This document shows, piece by piece, positions 24,430 to 36,376 of a DNA stretch of 64,000 bases. The translations under genes and the position numbers were made by a program. Origin of the DNA: Epiperipatus broadwayi (Eukaryota > Onychophora > Udeonychophora > Euonychophora > Peripatidae); the NCBI GenBank assembly GCA_028023455.1, contig JAQFVV010006274.1, positions 5,456,001-5,520,000 on the forward strand, written 5' to 3'. Under the pieces are notes generated by a model, which saw nothing but the letters and a program-made list of their open reading frames with translations, searched no databases and was not told where the DNA came from. Within the stretch, counting starts at the first letter, position 1, and every line of letters starts with the position of its first letter.

Positions 24430-26892
24430 AGAATCTGGGGTTACAAAGTCCCACAATTGTGTAGCCATTTGCAACAATACACCATATTAGGGCTGAATTA
24501 TGAAGAGATGGGAAACCATTATTATCCCCAAATAAACAAAATATAAAAGGAATGATAATTAACATAAATGAATATAATGAATTGTGAGCATGAGAACTCA
24601 GCACAGAACTAATTATAAGTTTGCCAGTATTACATTAAAGTAATAATCATTCATCATCATGAATGATATACAATAATTATAGATCAGTCAATCTTGTGAC
24701 TGGATTTGGAATGTGTCCACTATAAACCCAGCTAATTATTTAGCCACTGCCAAACCTAGGGCAGGAATACAAACAGTAATTATCTGAATGCACATACTTA
24801 GGTGCTACTTGATTAGAATACAACAATAAGTCAAATAAGGTTGAGATACTAAAAACATGCTGACCATCATCAGTGCTTTGGCCATTTAATACCATTAATG
24901 TACTGACCAACTATAAACTAAATTTCTAAAGAAATAATAAATAAAATGTAATGTGCTGTATAAGTCTTTAAAGGATATTCATCTGGATGTCCATAATGCT
25001 AAACACAAACTCCCAATCAATATAACAAATTTATGCATAAATATAGCTCAGGAAGCAAGAACTCTATAAATTATTACTGTGAGCAAGAGATAAATAAATA
25101 AAGCAGCTTATTATAAATCACTTTCCTAAGCTTATCCTTTTATAAGATTAGTTTATTGGGATCATTTAAAAAATCCTAGAACACTAAGCTATTATGAAAT
25201 AATGTCCCACACACTGTCATTCTGTAACACGAATTGGAATAAATAAAGTCTAAAAAATATTGTTTAAAAAAATTATTTAATAACTAACTGATTAACAATA
25301 AACAAAAGAAAATGATAGTATGAACTTTTAAACATTCATATCATCAAAAAATATATTTTCATAAATCTTTGATTTAGCTTAATTAACATTTTGTTAAGTT
25401 TTTAGGAGGGAAAATGAATGAAAAGAGAAAAACATGTTTAAAAAATAAATAAATTTATATTTTTAAATGTTCTAAAAATTCTTTCTGGTAAAATGAAAAT
25501 ATATATAGAAAAGATAGTTTTTTAATAATATTTAGTTTTATTAGTGCCTAGCAAGCTTTCAGTATATTTTTACTATATATTCAAGGCATATATATTCATG
25601 CCATGAATATGATATAGTAAAAATATATTGAAATCATGCTAAACAGCAATAAAGCTAAATATTAAAAAATTACTTTTTCTGTATTTTCATTTTACCAGAT
25701 ATTGGATCAGAAAAAAAAGAAAATTAGTAGCAATTGAATTAAAAACTTTTTCATAATTTTGAAGAGAAAATTAACTGGATTAAAAAAAAGTTTCACAATT
25801 TAAAAATATTAACTTAATGAAAATATTTAAAATTATCATTTCTTACAACAATAAAAAAAAATTTTTTTTTTTTACTATAAATAAACATTTAGTGTGTGCA
25901 CATACACAAAAAATCTTTAACCATGGTTTTATTTTCTGTGGAGTCCTTTCTACTTACAATTTCCATTTTTTTCTATTTGAGTTTCTCCTTGAAGGCTTCT
26001 AGACATGTATATAGTTAATTATTCTTTTCTTGGTTTGCAATAATTCCAGATTAAAAAGTAGCAAATTTTATCCATTTCTTTCCACTAAAATTTCCAGGTG
26101 AGACTAACACAGACATAGATTTAACTCATACTCTTAATTGAAGACAAGGTTGCACATTACTTTAGGGATAACTTCTTTATATTTTTATTCCAGTGAAGGC
26201 AGGTTACATGGAAGAAGATGACGTCTAGCTTTTAGCTAACTTAGCACATGGTTTTTATTGTAGAAACCATTTTTATAAATAAACTCAATATGCCACAAGC
26301 TTGATTAAAACTTTTGCTATTCTATGGAACAGCTTGGTGAAGACTTCTGCTTCTTTATTCTTTACCAGCTGGATTAAGACATGACTGTTTTCTCTTTAAC
26401 AGCTAAGTTAGGAATAATTTTTTCTTACCAGACACTTGGGTCTTCTGACTTATTCATACACCTATTACTATTTTTTTTAAAAATAATATTGCCTACAAAC
26501 CAATCACAATCTGTTTCTAATATGATTTTTTTTTTTTAATAATCATTTTGGTTGGAAAGAATAAGTGGATTTATTTTATTCTTTCATAAATACTATATCT
26601 TCTGTCGGGAATGAAAGTATTCATTTATTATTAACACTCATAAATAGCTAGGAAAGGCTAATCTTTAATAATCAATTACATACATTTTTACAAATACAAT
26701 TGTTAAACATTTATTTTCCTCCTTAAACTTTGACATTGACAAACAAATCAACAACTTAAATTAACATCATAAAATTCTTGACATTCCTTTCTAATTAAAA
26801 AAATTTTCTTGCAAAAAAGAAAAACAAGATAATCAGTCAATTGCACTGATTTGATTTTTGTATTGAAGAGAGATAAGGAGAAAAGAAAAAGA
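24430..26892 (-). repeat. Copy 2 of the 2.4-kb repeat, inverted to 15060-17395
   Basis: Its reverse complement runs in register with 15060-17395 (see that entry for shared blocks). The two arms are separated by about 7 kb that includes EML exon 2. The similarity is clear, but the many substitutions imply an old event. This copy carries a foldback element at 25520-25670 that copy 1 lacks, and lacks the SINE-like piece. Confidence 0.8.
25520..25670. repeat. Foldback element inside repeat copy 2
   Basis: The left arm has ATATTTAGTTTTATT, GCCTAGCAAGCTTTCAGTAT and ATTTTTACTATAT. It is mirrored by ATATAGTAAAAATATA, TGAAATCATGCTAAACAGC and AATAAAGCTAAATAT. The arms are about 60 bp around a small ATTCATGCCATGAAT palindrome. 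It is a MITE-sized hairpin with no coding capacity. Confidence 0.7.
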
Positions 26893-26894
26893 CA

Positions 26895-27219
26895 ACTCTG
26901 AATAATTAATTAAAAATAAAATCTTTATTTTTATTTTTAAATACTATTAAACTTCAAAACTTTATCTCTTCATTAAGTTAAAATTAATATATTTATTAAA
27001 TAATTTACAAAAAAGAGTAAATTATTCTCTCTTAGTACATTTTTATAGTTTAAATTAGAACTACTAATTAATTATAATTACTGAAGAGAGGAAAAGAAAA
27101 AACTTGTTTCCATTATTTTATAAATTTCTCTCCTGTCTATAATCATTTATAACTCATTAAAATATTCATATATTAATATCATATTATTTAACAAATTTTA
27201 ATGTTTGAGAAATCTCATA
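26895..27219 (+). other. Intronic AT-rich sequence, nothing recognised
   Basis: A/T-rich spacer between the inverted repeat copy and the miniature LTR element. No features were found. Confidence 0.45.
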
Positions 27220-27224
27220 CTATC

Positions 27225-27807
27225 TGCAGTGTTTGTAAAAATGGTAGATATTTTTGTGCACTCCAGAAAAACTAGAATTTATTCGTAAGGCTGTTTTTAG
27301 ATCGCACTCTGATAGCTGAGGAATTTAATTAGTGCATTGACGTAATGGCGATTGACAATTCCTAGAAATATTTGTTAATTACAAATGTTTGTAGATAAGA
27401 GACGTTACCTTATTGGTCAGTGCATTGATTGATTGTGGCAGTAGTCAGAGAGCGATAGGAAGACTGGGTAACATGGAGCAGTGTAATATAGACAGCAGTA
27501 GAGAGCAGTCACGCAGTAGCAAGTTGCAGACCATGCGTTTGGAGAGCATCCGCTTGCAGACCATTCATTGGAGAGCAGTCGGTGCAGACCATTCGTGGGA
27601 GAGCATCCATGGCTGAGCTTCGTTGCAGACCAATTCATTGGAGAGCTTCGTTGCAGACCAATTCATTTGGAGAGCTTCATGGTAGACCAATTCGTTGGAG
27701 AGCTTCGTTGGAAAAGAACAGCGTGGGAATTGTATAACGTTATTTGCTGACCGCACAGTATGACTTGCAGTTATAACCTTGGCACAGTCGTAAGTGCGGA
27801 TATTACA
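27225..27807 (+). repeat. 5' LTR of the TRIM
   Basis: A 583-bp LTR. Its 3' half (about 27525-27715) holds seven or so imperfect units built on GCAGACCATTCATTGGAGAGC, of about 20-27 bp each. They generate short chance reading frames on both strands. The LTR is markedly richer in G+C than the surrounding intron. Confidence 0.9.
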
Positions 27808-27808
27808 A

Positions 27809-27826
27809 TGGCGCAGTCGCATTTGG
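27809..27826 (+). promoter_or_regulatory. Putative primer-binding site of the TRIM
   Basis: TGGCGCAGTCGC starts one base after the 5' LTR. TGG is the expected complement of a tRNA 3' CCA end. I cannot say which tRNA it matches. Confidence 0.55.
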
Positions 27827-27948
27827 AACCTGGGAGTAGCGAATACGTTGAACTATAAGTTTAGCTGTAGACAGAGAAACCGGGTGAAAATGTCAATCCC
27901 AATTAGTAACGTTAGCAACAAGGATTTTTCTGGAGTGGAGGGAGGTGT

Positions 27949-28533
27949 TGCAGTGTTTGTAAAAATGGCAGACATTTTTGTGCACTCCAGAAAAACTAGA
28001 ATTTATTCATAAGGCTGTTTTTAGATCGCGCTCTGATAGCTGAGGAATTTAATTAGTGCATTGACGTAATGGCGATCGACAATTCCTAGAAATATTTGCT
28101 AATTACAAATGTTTCTAGATAAGAGACGTTACCTTATTGGTCAGTGCATTGATTGATCGTTGCAGTTGTCAGAGAGCGATAGGAACACTGGGTAATAACT
28201 AGGCAGTGTAACAGAGAGAGCAGTAGAGAGCAGTCACGCAGTAGCAAGTTGCAGACCATGCGTTTGGAGAGCATCCGCTTGCAGACCATTCATTGGAGAG
28301 CAGTCGGTGCAGACCATTCGTGGGAGAGCATCCGTGGCTGAGCTTCGTTGTAGACCAATTCATTGGAGTTCTTCGTTGCAGACCAATTCATTTGGAGAGC
28401 TTCGTGGCAGACCAATTCGTTGGAGAGCTTCGTTGGAAAAGAACAGCGTGGGAATTGTATAATGTTAATTGCTGACCGCACAGTATGACTTGCAGTTATA
28501 ACCTTGGCACAGTCGTAAGGTGCGGATATTACA
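27949..28533 (+). repeat. 3' LTR of the TRIM
   Basis: A 585-bp copy of the 5' LTR with scattered substitutions and small indels. It is followed directly by the CTATC duplication. It carries the same GCAGACCATTC minisatellite at about 28247-28435. Confidence 0.9.
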
Positions 28534-28538
28534 CTATC

Positions 28539-29040
28539 AATTTGTTATTTAAAATATTTAGTTGATTGAAGACCCATTATTATTATTATTATTATTATAA
28601 AAAATATACATGGGAAAATTAAACATTATTTTCCTCATTAATTAAATAATCCAAAACTAATCCTGAGGAACATGCTGCCAACTTATCTAATTATTTTTAA
28701 TGCGGTTATGTAGCTGATTGCAATATAGAATGTAATATATATATATATTACATAAAAGAACAACTTTAAAATTATTTAATTTTTGAGTTATGTCTATATA
28801 AAAGTATAAATTTTATGTTTAACAAGAATTTACTGGTAAATATTGTTTTGATATACTTTTAATAATTAGGATAATAAATATGTTTGTTACTTCTAAATTA
28901 AATCCATTTTTAAATTTAGTATTATCTTTTTTTTATTTTAATATTTTTAAATTAATTTAAAACTTTTTTTTTATTTTTCTGAGTCAAAATATGTTTATTT
29001 AATATTTAAATTGTATTAAAGTTTTTTTGTTGGCTGTATT
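28539..29040 (+). other. Intronic AT-rich sequence with (ATT)n
   Basis: AT-rich spacer with an ATT trinucleotide run near 28576 and a TA run near 28735. Nothing else was recognised. Confidence 0.45.
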
Positions 29041-29805
29041 AAAATACAGGTAAACATAAACTTACTACCAAAATTCAAATTTTTTTTTGGAAGTTCTAAT
29101 CTTTTTCACCAGAATGTTTCTTGTCAAATTATTTAAAAATTTGTTGTGAATTATCAAATATACAGCGGCATAAAATTATGTTATAAAAAAATAATTAATT
29201 ACAAATAATTTTATTATAAAAAATAATTTATTAAAATAATAACATATTTATCCTACCAACATTCATAATTACTGTCCATTGTAGTTTTCGCTTATACAAG
29301 CGATAAAATTGGCAAAGATGGCATCAGTCTTATAGAAAGTCCTAAAAGCAAATTCCTGTAGGTAGGATTCGAATAAAGCACTGCTGGTACCACACTAATG
29401 TTTGCGCTTGCATTTCACTCTCATTCACATATTTTCCACATTTTGTGTGTGGATATCAGGGTCGTAAAAAGCGCGCCAAGACAATGTAACAATTTCGCAC
29501 ATTACTTTATTCCAATCTTACCTACAGGAATTTGCTTTGCGAATTTTATTGTTTTTATAAGTGAAAACTACAGTGGACAGTAATTATGAATGTCGGTAGG
29601 ATAAATATGTTATTAGTTTAATAAATTATTTTTTATGATATAATTATTTTTTTATAATATAATTTTATGCCGCCGTGTGTTTGTTATTTTACAACAAATT
29701 TTTAAATAATTCGACAAGAAACACTCTGGTGAAAAAGATTTGAACTTCAAAAAAAAAAATTTGAATTTTGTCATGACCTGGTAAATTCATGTTTACCAAA
29801 ATACA
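29041..29805. mobile_element. Large hairpin DNA element with 8-bp target duplication
   Basis: AAAATACA flanks the element at 29041-29048 and 29798-29805. The ends are inverted, GGTAAACAT at the left and ATGTTTACC at the right. The arms pair imperfectly for about 300 bp. Shared landmarks are CATAATTACTGTCCA, GTAGTTTTCGCTTATA and GCAAATTCCTGTAGGTA with their complements, leaving a loop of about 120 bp. An 8-bp duplication is typical of hAT and P-type insertions, but the termini do not settle the superfamily. There is no transposase. Confidence 0.8.
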
Positions 29806-31290
29806 TATTTTGCAATGGTAAAATAAAATGGGTAATGAGTAATAGAATTATCTTTATAACTATGCAAAGACAAAGAATGTGGAAAAAACATGATAAATAA
29901 AAATTAAAATGTGATTTATTTAAGAGTAGAATCATTGTCATCTGTTTAAAAATGAGTTTTATTTTGGGAGGTTTGCTAATAATAGTTATAAGAATTTGCC
30001 AATATTTTATAAATTAAATACTTTTCAGAGAAAAGGAAATACTTGTGATTCACTAAAAATATATTTTATCACTAAATAATAATTACTTGTTAAATTAGTG
30101 GTGAGAGGACAACAGTGAATTCTTTTTTAGATGGTTTTATTTAATTTACAAGTTTTGTTTGGGATAAATCTTTTAACTGATTTTTAAAGTACTTTTAAAG
30201 AATGTACATTTTTCAAATTTTGTACACATGCTAGATATTAATGACTATGCAATATGACAATGGAATATTTCAGATTTGTTCAGCTGGATGTCCACCCTAA
30301 CAGTGTTGGCATGCTGAATTTCAAATCAAATTGATATCACTTCACTAACTTTCAGTGATATGTTTTGAAAAATATGCTTTCATTGAATTTCATGACTAAT
30401 TCTCTAAAAAGTGTTTATAGTTAATGAAAATAGAAAAAAAAGAAATGATGATAAAATTTTAATTTCTCTTAATTGTTGAATTAAAGCTTGTGTTCTTTAA
30501 AAATACTGTCTTTATAATAAAAAAAAACAAAAAACAAGTGATACATAATTTTTAATGTACACAAATCCAGTGACATTGCTAGAAAATATATGAGTATCAT
30601 AAAGATAATATATAAATAAAAAATATTTTATAAAAAAGTGATTTTATTTAAATTGACGAGTAATAATGCACTAAAAACCAAAGAATAATGTTTTTCTCCA
30701 ACCACAATTTGGTTATTATCTTAGCTGGAAATAAAAGCACAAGATGGCCATAAACTTCAAGTTATTATAAGGCCCTAGCATCATGAGCCTCTCATTAACC
30801 TTGGTCATCTCTATACTAACTAGACAATGAGATTGTGTATTTGTGCAATGATGTTTGCATTCTTTACTGCATAAACAGCATTTGTGACTCCAATTTCTTT
30901 TTTTTTTTTTTAAGCTTAAGCCCTTGATGATGGGGACAAGCTTAGTGTGGGCTGGAAATCCTTAATTGTATTTTCTTAAGGCAATACAATCATTAATGAG
31001 TCATTTTGGAACTGGATTTGCAACAGAAGTTTTAACTGGCAAAGATTGTGTGTTTAGGCAGCCTTGTTTAGTGATTCATTTCTGTAAACTATGGAAAAGA
31101 AAGAGTCTAGAAAATGTGGTCTAAAAATGACCTGTCTCATATAATCTGGTCAGATTGTCATGTCTTATGGATTACTAATTAAGGCAATGGAAATACCATA
31201 ATAAGAATAGTAATAATAATGTCAATAGTAATGATAAAGTAGAAGGCAGTGATAGTAATAAAAATAAGTATTATAAATTTAATGTTTCTA
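29806..31290 (+). other. EML intron 2, mostly unassigned
   Basis: AT-rich DNA. The only notable patch is 30921-30961, listed separately. No exon was found. Confidence 0.4.
30921..30961 (+). ncRNA. Very degenerate hammerhead-like relic
   Basis: TTGATGA, then a GGGGAC...GTGGGCT segment, then GGAAAT, recalls CTGATGA-stem II-GAAAC in Penelope-like pseudo-LTRs. The box, stem II and GAAA are all imperfect. It would be inactive, and may be coincidence. Confidence 0.25.
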
Positions 31291-31294
31291 CATA

Positions 31295-34080
31295 TAGACA
31301 CATGGAATGTGCAAATTTTACTTGCTAAAAATTATTCAAAACCAGAATGGAATACTACCCTGGTGATTATTAAAGATTTTGTCAAAAAATTAAGATTGAT
31401 ATAGCTGCTCTTAGTTAAACTTGTTTCTCTGCGGAGGTAAGTTTAATAAAACAGATGAATGGATACAAAACTTTTTTTAGAAAAGTAGGTCAGTCAGTGT
31501 AAGGAGAATGCATGGTATTGGATTTATTGGAATGGCTAATTTAGTATTTTCTATTGCTAGAATTTTAAATTGTTATCAGTTTGCACAAAAGTACTAGTGC
31601 TTATTTTATTAGTACCTATGCTCCAACTTTAGATTCAAAAAATTCAAAGAAAGAAATGTTTTATTTTTTACTGGGTAACATTATTATTGCAATACCATTA
31701 AAAAATGGCTATTTTTATTTTTATAGACTTTAATGTTTGTGTTCATATAAATAGTGGACTTGGGCCAAAAGTTTTTAGGGTGCTGTAAATGCTAATGGTC
31801 TATGGATATCAAATTTTTTGTACAAAATGTGGATTAACTATCACAAAAACTTTTAGGCACAAAAACTGCTATAAACTAAGGTAAATGCATCCATACTCAA
31901 ATCATTGGCATTATAAATATGAATTGTTGGATAAATTAGTATGCTCCAAAATTAAAATGATAGTTACATTAAAAATAGATCTTATTCCAATTATATTCAC
32001 ACAAAAAATAATATTAATTTTATATGTACTAAAATTTAACAATTTTTAAACAATAAAATTAATAATTACTACTTTCAGAATAATTATTGAAGCGTGGAAG
32101 GAATCTTAAGATGTTATAGATGCAAGTAAATCTAATTGTTGGATTCACTAAAAAGAAAAATGATGACTGGTTTTTTGATCTTATTATTAGTGATTTGATT
32201 AAAAGAAAACATAGCATTTTCTGCTTGGCAGAATACTAAATTAAATGTGGAACTTCAGAGATTTGAAGGCAGAAGTTCTAAGAAAATTTAAAAATTATTA
32301 TTGGATTAAAACTGTAGAAGATAAAGATATTTGCTGATCATGGTCACTCTAGATCTTTTGTTAATAGACTGAAAGTAATATATGAACCTGAGAAAAATCA
32401 TCACCATCTTATTAAATTAGCATTGGCACTCATATGATGACTATGGTATTTTGAACAGGTAGAAAAAATATTTTATTTTTCCTTTGAATAATGATACAAG
32501 AATTAAGATGACTTTTAATAATATATCCATTTTATCTACTCATTTAGATTTGGACAAAGATATGCAGCTTAGTGAAGTCAATTAGCTTTTTGTAATTTTA
32601 AAAATAGAAAGGCTGCATGTCCTGATGAAATACTTGGTAGAGATATGTTAGGTTCAAAAATATTGAAATTTATAAGGAATATATGGTCCTGAGAAATTGT
32701 GCTGCCTGATCTTAAGGATGCTTGTATTATCCAATTTTTAAAAATATGGGGAGTAGAAAAAGATTGCAACAATTGTTGTGGAATGTCATTCTTATTCATT
32801 TCAACAAAGGTATTTTCAGGATTTTGTTGAATAGGTTGCTTCCAGCCATAGATAAATTGTTATTAAAGACTCACTGTGCTTTTAAAGTATCAAGAAATAC
32901 TATAGACATTTTGTTGCTAGGTAAATGCAAGAAAAGCATCTGGTTAATTTAGTTAATAGGTCAGGTCTATGGCATTGTTTGAAATTAGTCGGTTATCCAT
33001 CAAAGTGATTTCATATAATACAGATTCTACATGTTGGAATGAAAGGAAGTGTTATTACTAAAGATGGAAATGTGAGATATTTGAAATAAAGATTGGTATT
33101 AAACAAGTATTTATATTTGCACCAATATTTGTTTTTGATTTTTATAATGGTGGTCTTTGGAACAGTCTGTGCAATTTAATAAAATAGAAATCAAAATACA
33201 ATATAGCTTTGATAATGGAATTTTCAATTTGAATTGATTAAAAGTAAAAATAAATTCATCTTAGATTTTAGATTTGTAGTATTCTGATGATTTTTGTCAG
33301 TTCAAAGAATATTTACAGAATGTACTTAATGTTTTAAATGCGATATATAGACTTCTTTATTAATTATCAGTTTAAAAATTCAAATTCTCTATCATCCAGT
33401 GATGGAAGAAAAAATCCTCAGCAAAGCTTGGATAGTTATCAACTTAAGAATGTAAACCATTTTAAATGCCTTGGTAAATTTTATAAATAAAAAAAAGTGG
33501 ACTAGTTGTTTAGTTACAGCTTAAACTCCACTGTGCTGCTATTCATTTTAACAAGTTAAAAGGTAAAGTATTTTATCATAGGGAAATAACTACTGCAATT
33601 ACAGTTGTATATAGAACTGTTTTAATTTATTGTATGGAAATTGAAACTTAGACAACCCTATTGGTAAATATAAAGGCATTAGAAAAATTTCATTTAAGGA
33701 TGCATCATGAAATTCTAAATTTACAATGGCAAAATGACAAAACCAATCAGTATATTCTTCAACTTGCTGGATAGAATACTATAAAGTCCACTATTGTAAA
33801 ATCGCATCTTCATTGAATTGAACATGCAAAACAAATTAATAATGCAAGTCTTCTTAAAAGACTGTTATGAGAAGTAACCTTGTTTATGTTGTAAAGATTA
33901 TCTCAAAGGTATGTTGATTGATTCCATTGAGAAGATCTGACAGAGAATAGAATACTTTGAAGATCTACAATTAGACATAGTGTTGAAGTATGTTTCTGCT
34001 GAAGAAATTAAAAGGCAACATCACAAAATATCAAATAGAAAAATAGACCAGTGTACTTAATTGTTATAATATGTGTGAAT
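31295..34080 (+). pseudogene. Degenerate APE-type LINE (endonuclease to RT tail)
   Basis: Frameshifted + strand pieces follow the order of an APE-endonuclease LINE. The endonuclease start is at 31299 (HMEC region, decayed from TWNVRTL). Endonuclease strands come next (GIGFIGMANLVFS near 31516, then a YLCSNFRFKK remnant of SVYAPT). The RT fingers carry an open 76-codon piece (32722-32952) with NMGSRKRLQQLL and ILLNRLLPAIDKLL. A YSDDFCQF catalytic box remnant is near 33290. Last is a tail with CFHPE near 34110, a possible zinc-knuckle remnant. Stops are frequent throughout. The 6.4-7.6 kb relic is a diverged member on the other strand. Confidence 0.75.
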
Positions 34081-34084
34081 AGAG

Positions 34085-34870
34085 AAGAATTCATTTGCCA
34101 ATGTTTGTTTCATCCTGAAGTCAAAAAATACCGGGAGTGAAGCCATCGCCTACCTGAGACTTTGTACTTCAGACTACCTACAAGCTGGAATAAGCGCCTA
34201 CAATTGATCCCTCTCAGGACAACAAAAACCACGCATGGTAATCCACACAGTGCTATATTTGAACAATTGAACTTACCGGTAAGAGACTATTTCATAAATT
34301 AAAAGTGATCATTTTCTTGAACCATAATGCTATCAAATGCTGTGTTGAATCAGACTGCTGAAAATCTGAATCTTAAAAGCAATAACTTTTAATAACCAAT
34401 TAACTTTGATCCTTATACTTTTTATTCTCTTATTAGTGTTAAAATATATTGATTATAAATTAATAAAGCTTATGACTATAATTTGCATTGTTGTCTATTT
34501 AAATTTATTATTACTAGAGTAATATTATTTAAATTCTACTATTATTATTTTGCCAAATAAATTGCCAATGCCATATTAAAAAGTACAATCCTCCAGCGTG
34601 TTGCAAATGATTATATAGTAGTGACTAATAAAGATAAGTGGAGATGAGCCAGTGGATTTACATATAGAATCCTGGCATCTTATAAATTAAAAACTGATTC
34701 TGTCCTCAACTATTATTAAAATTTAGTTACCTTAAGCTGGTTTGTATGATGAGGAAAAATAATTGTGTTCGCAAAATTACCTGACATATTGAAATAAGTG
34801 AATTATCAGAGTGGACATAATTTGGTCACCGAATATGTAAGGAATATAAATTGTATAAACTCGAAATTGA
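34085..34870 (+). other. Unassigned intronic sequence
   Basis: A short GC-richer patch at 34120-34270 (possibly the 3' UTR of the LINE relic) is followed by AT-rich DNA. No gene or repeat structure was recognised. Confidence 0.35.
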
Positions 34871-34874
34871 CTGA

Positions 34875-35000
34875 AAACAGTAAAATATATATATAACAAA
34901 TTAATTTCACACACTTTTTTCTTTTGAAATCTTGTTTTATTTCATGAATTATTTTTCATTTCAACCATATTTCATGGTCATTGTCAGTGTTTTATTCCTA
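34875..35000 (-). repeat. Penelope-like pseudo-LTR relic with decayed hammerhead
   Basis: On the minus strand, 34987-34957 reads CTGACAATGACCATG followed by AAATATGGTTGAAATG. That is a CTGANGA box with G8 changed to A, a pairing ACCAT/ATGGT stem II, and GAAA. The flanking bases (GGAATAAAACACTGAC, AAAACAAGATTTCAAAAG) recur in inverted orientation at 37880-37985. It is inactive by sequence and probably the remains of a Penelope-like terminal repeat. Confidence 0.55.
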
Positions 35001-35320
35001 TAAATATATAAACTTTAAATTAAACAAAACTTCAATGTATATGTAAACAAGGAAATAAGAGTGAATCCACCCATTCTTGCAGCTCTAATGTTTGTAAGTA
35101 TATCTTTGTCAACATTGTTGGTAATTTAGAGTGAAATTAATTTACCAACAAAAGCTATGCTTGTAAACATCAAAACTACAAGAATAGATGGATTCATTCT
35201 ATTCTTGATCATTTGTTTCAACATTTAGAGTCCTTTAGTTTATAGCCTGGGGAAGGATGATTTACTCCCTTTGTTTATATATTAATATAAATATATGTTT
35301 GTAAAGAATTTACATAAATT
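35001..35320. repeat. Foldback repeat (family shared with 60866-61325)
   Basis: A palindromic unit containing CAATGTATATGTAAACAAGG at the left, GAATAGATGGATTCATTCTA in the right arm, and TGATTTACTCCCTTTGTTTA at the right end. The same blocks recur in the same order at 60866-61325. It carries no coding capacity. Confidence 0.65.
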
Positions 35321-35476
35321 ATCATTTATTTATTATTACTTACTTCTTGCTATCTTTATATTTATCTTCATCCTTTTACTTTTTTATAAAAAGTCCTTCA
35401 ATTATTTATAGTTACTCTTTTTTTATGATAAATGCTACTACAAGAGAAGGCATTCAAATCATTTTTATCGTGGATT

Positions 35477-35532
35477 GTCCCCATCCCCAGACCGGTTTCG
35501 ACCTATGGGTCTCTTCAGTGAGGAGTTGGGAC
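35477..35532 (-). ncRNA. Hammerhead ribozyme, array unit A (intact)
   Basis: On the minus strand: CTGAAGA (35518-35512); stem II GACC/GGTC with loop CATA; GAAA (35499-35496); and stem III of A-U and C-G closed by CG, ending in GUC with cleavage predicted after position 35490. Stem I pairs CTCCTCA with TGGGGA and resumes as GTCCC/GGGAC after an internal loop. All core positions fit the consensus. Confidence 0.9.
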
Positions 35533-35898
35533 ATTAGATTTAAAAAACCAACTCAAGCAAAGCATTTATCTAAAAGTTAATTGTTAGAAGAAGATCTGAA
35601 GCTTTTAGACATCTACATGTCTTTAAAGTCAGCTCTCCAACTGAAAAAATCATATGGGCCTGAACTTAATTCAGATACTCCATATATTAGTAGGCTTAGC
35701 CCTTTAATTTAGCTAAAGCCACAACAGCAAAATAATAATAGTAATAATAACAAGTCAGATGTCACATGACTTATTTATAGCTTGCACTTACAAATATGTA
35801 AAATTAAGAGCGTGCTAATAGCTCTAAGCAAGCTTTTTTTTTTTTTATGATAAATGCTACTACAAGAGAAGGCATTCAAATCATTTTTATCATGGATT

Positions 35899-35954
35899 GT
35901 CCCCATCCCCACACCGGTTTCGACCTATGGGTCTCTTCAGTGAGGAGTTGGGAC
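35899..35954 (-). ncRNA. Hammerhead ribozyme, array unit B (cleavage site lost)
   Basis: Identical to unit A through the core and stems, except that the cleavage triplet is GUG. Position 35912 changes C17 to G. Natural hammerheads need a base other than G at this site, so unit B should not cleave. Confidence 0.85.
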
Positions 35955-36320
35955 ATTAGATTTAAAAAACCAACTCAAGCAAAGCATTTATCTAAAAGTT
36001 AATTGTTAGAAGAAGATCTGAAACTTTTAGACATCTACATGTCTTTAAAGTCAGCTCTCCAACTGAAAAAATCATATGGGCCTGAACTTAATTCAGATAC
36101 TCCATATATTAGTAGGCTTAGCCCTTTAATTTAGTTAAAGCCACAACAGCAAAATAATAATAGTAATAATAACAAGTCAGATGTCACATGACTTATATAT
36201 AGCTTGCACTTACAAATATGTAAAATTGAGAGCGTGCTAATAGCTCTAAACAAGCTTCTTTTTTTTTTATGATAAATGCTACTACAAGAGAAGGCATTCA
36301 AATCATTTTTATCGTGGATT

Positions 36321-36376
36321 GTCCCCATCCCCAGACCGGTTTCGACCTATGGGTCTCTTCAGTGAGGAGTTGGGAC
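36321..36376 (-). ncRNA. Hammerhead ribozyme, array unit C (intact)
   Basis: Same core, stems and GUC triplet as unit A; cleavage is predicted after position 36334. A minus-strand transcript cut here and in unit A, but not in B, would release an 844-nt dimer. Confidence 0.9.

Larger units (their letters stand above)
27220..28538 (+). mobile_element. TRIM: miniature LTR retrotransposon
   Basis: Two highly similar direct LTRs (27225-27807 and 27949-28533) begin TGCAGTG and end ATTACA, giving the usual TG...CA termini. A 5-bp duplication, CTATC, flanks the element at 27220-27224 and 28534-28538. The internal region is only 141 bp. It starts one base after the LTR with TGGCGCAGTCGC, a plausible tRNA primer-binding site, and ends in a purine-rich GGAGTGGAGGGAGG tract just before the second LTR. 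No gag or pol is present, so it depends on another element in trans. The LTRs differ by few bases, which suggests recent insertion. Confidence 0.9.

Noticed and set aside
27413-28481. Several 60-85-codon frames on both strands in the TRIM LTRs (for example MESSRCRPFVGE repeated).
   Set aside because: They are read-throughs of the GCAGACCATTC minisatellite in non-coding LTRs.
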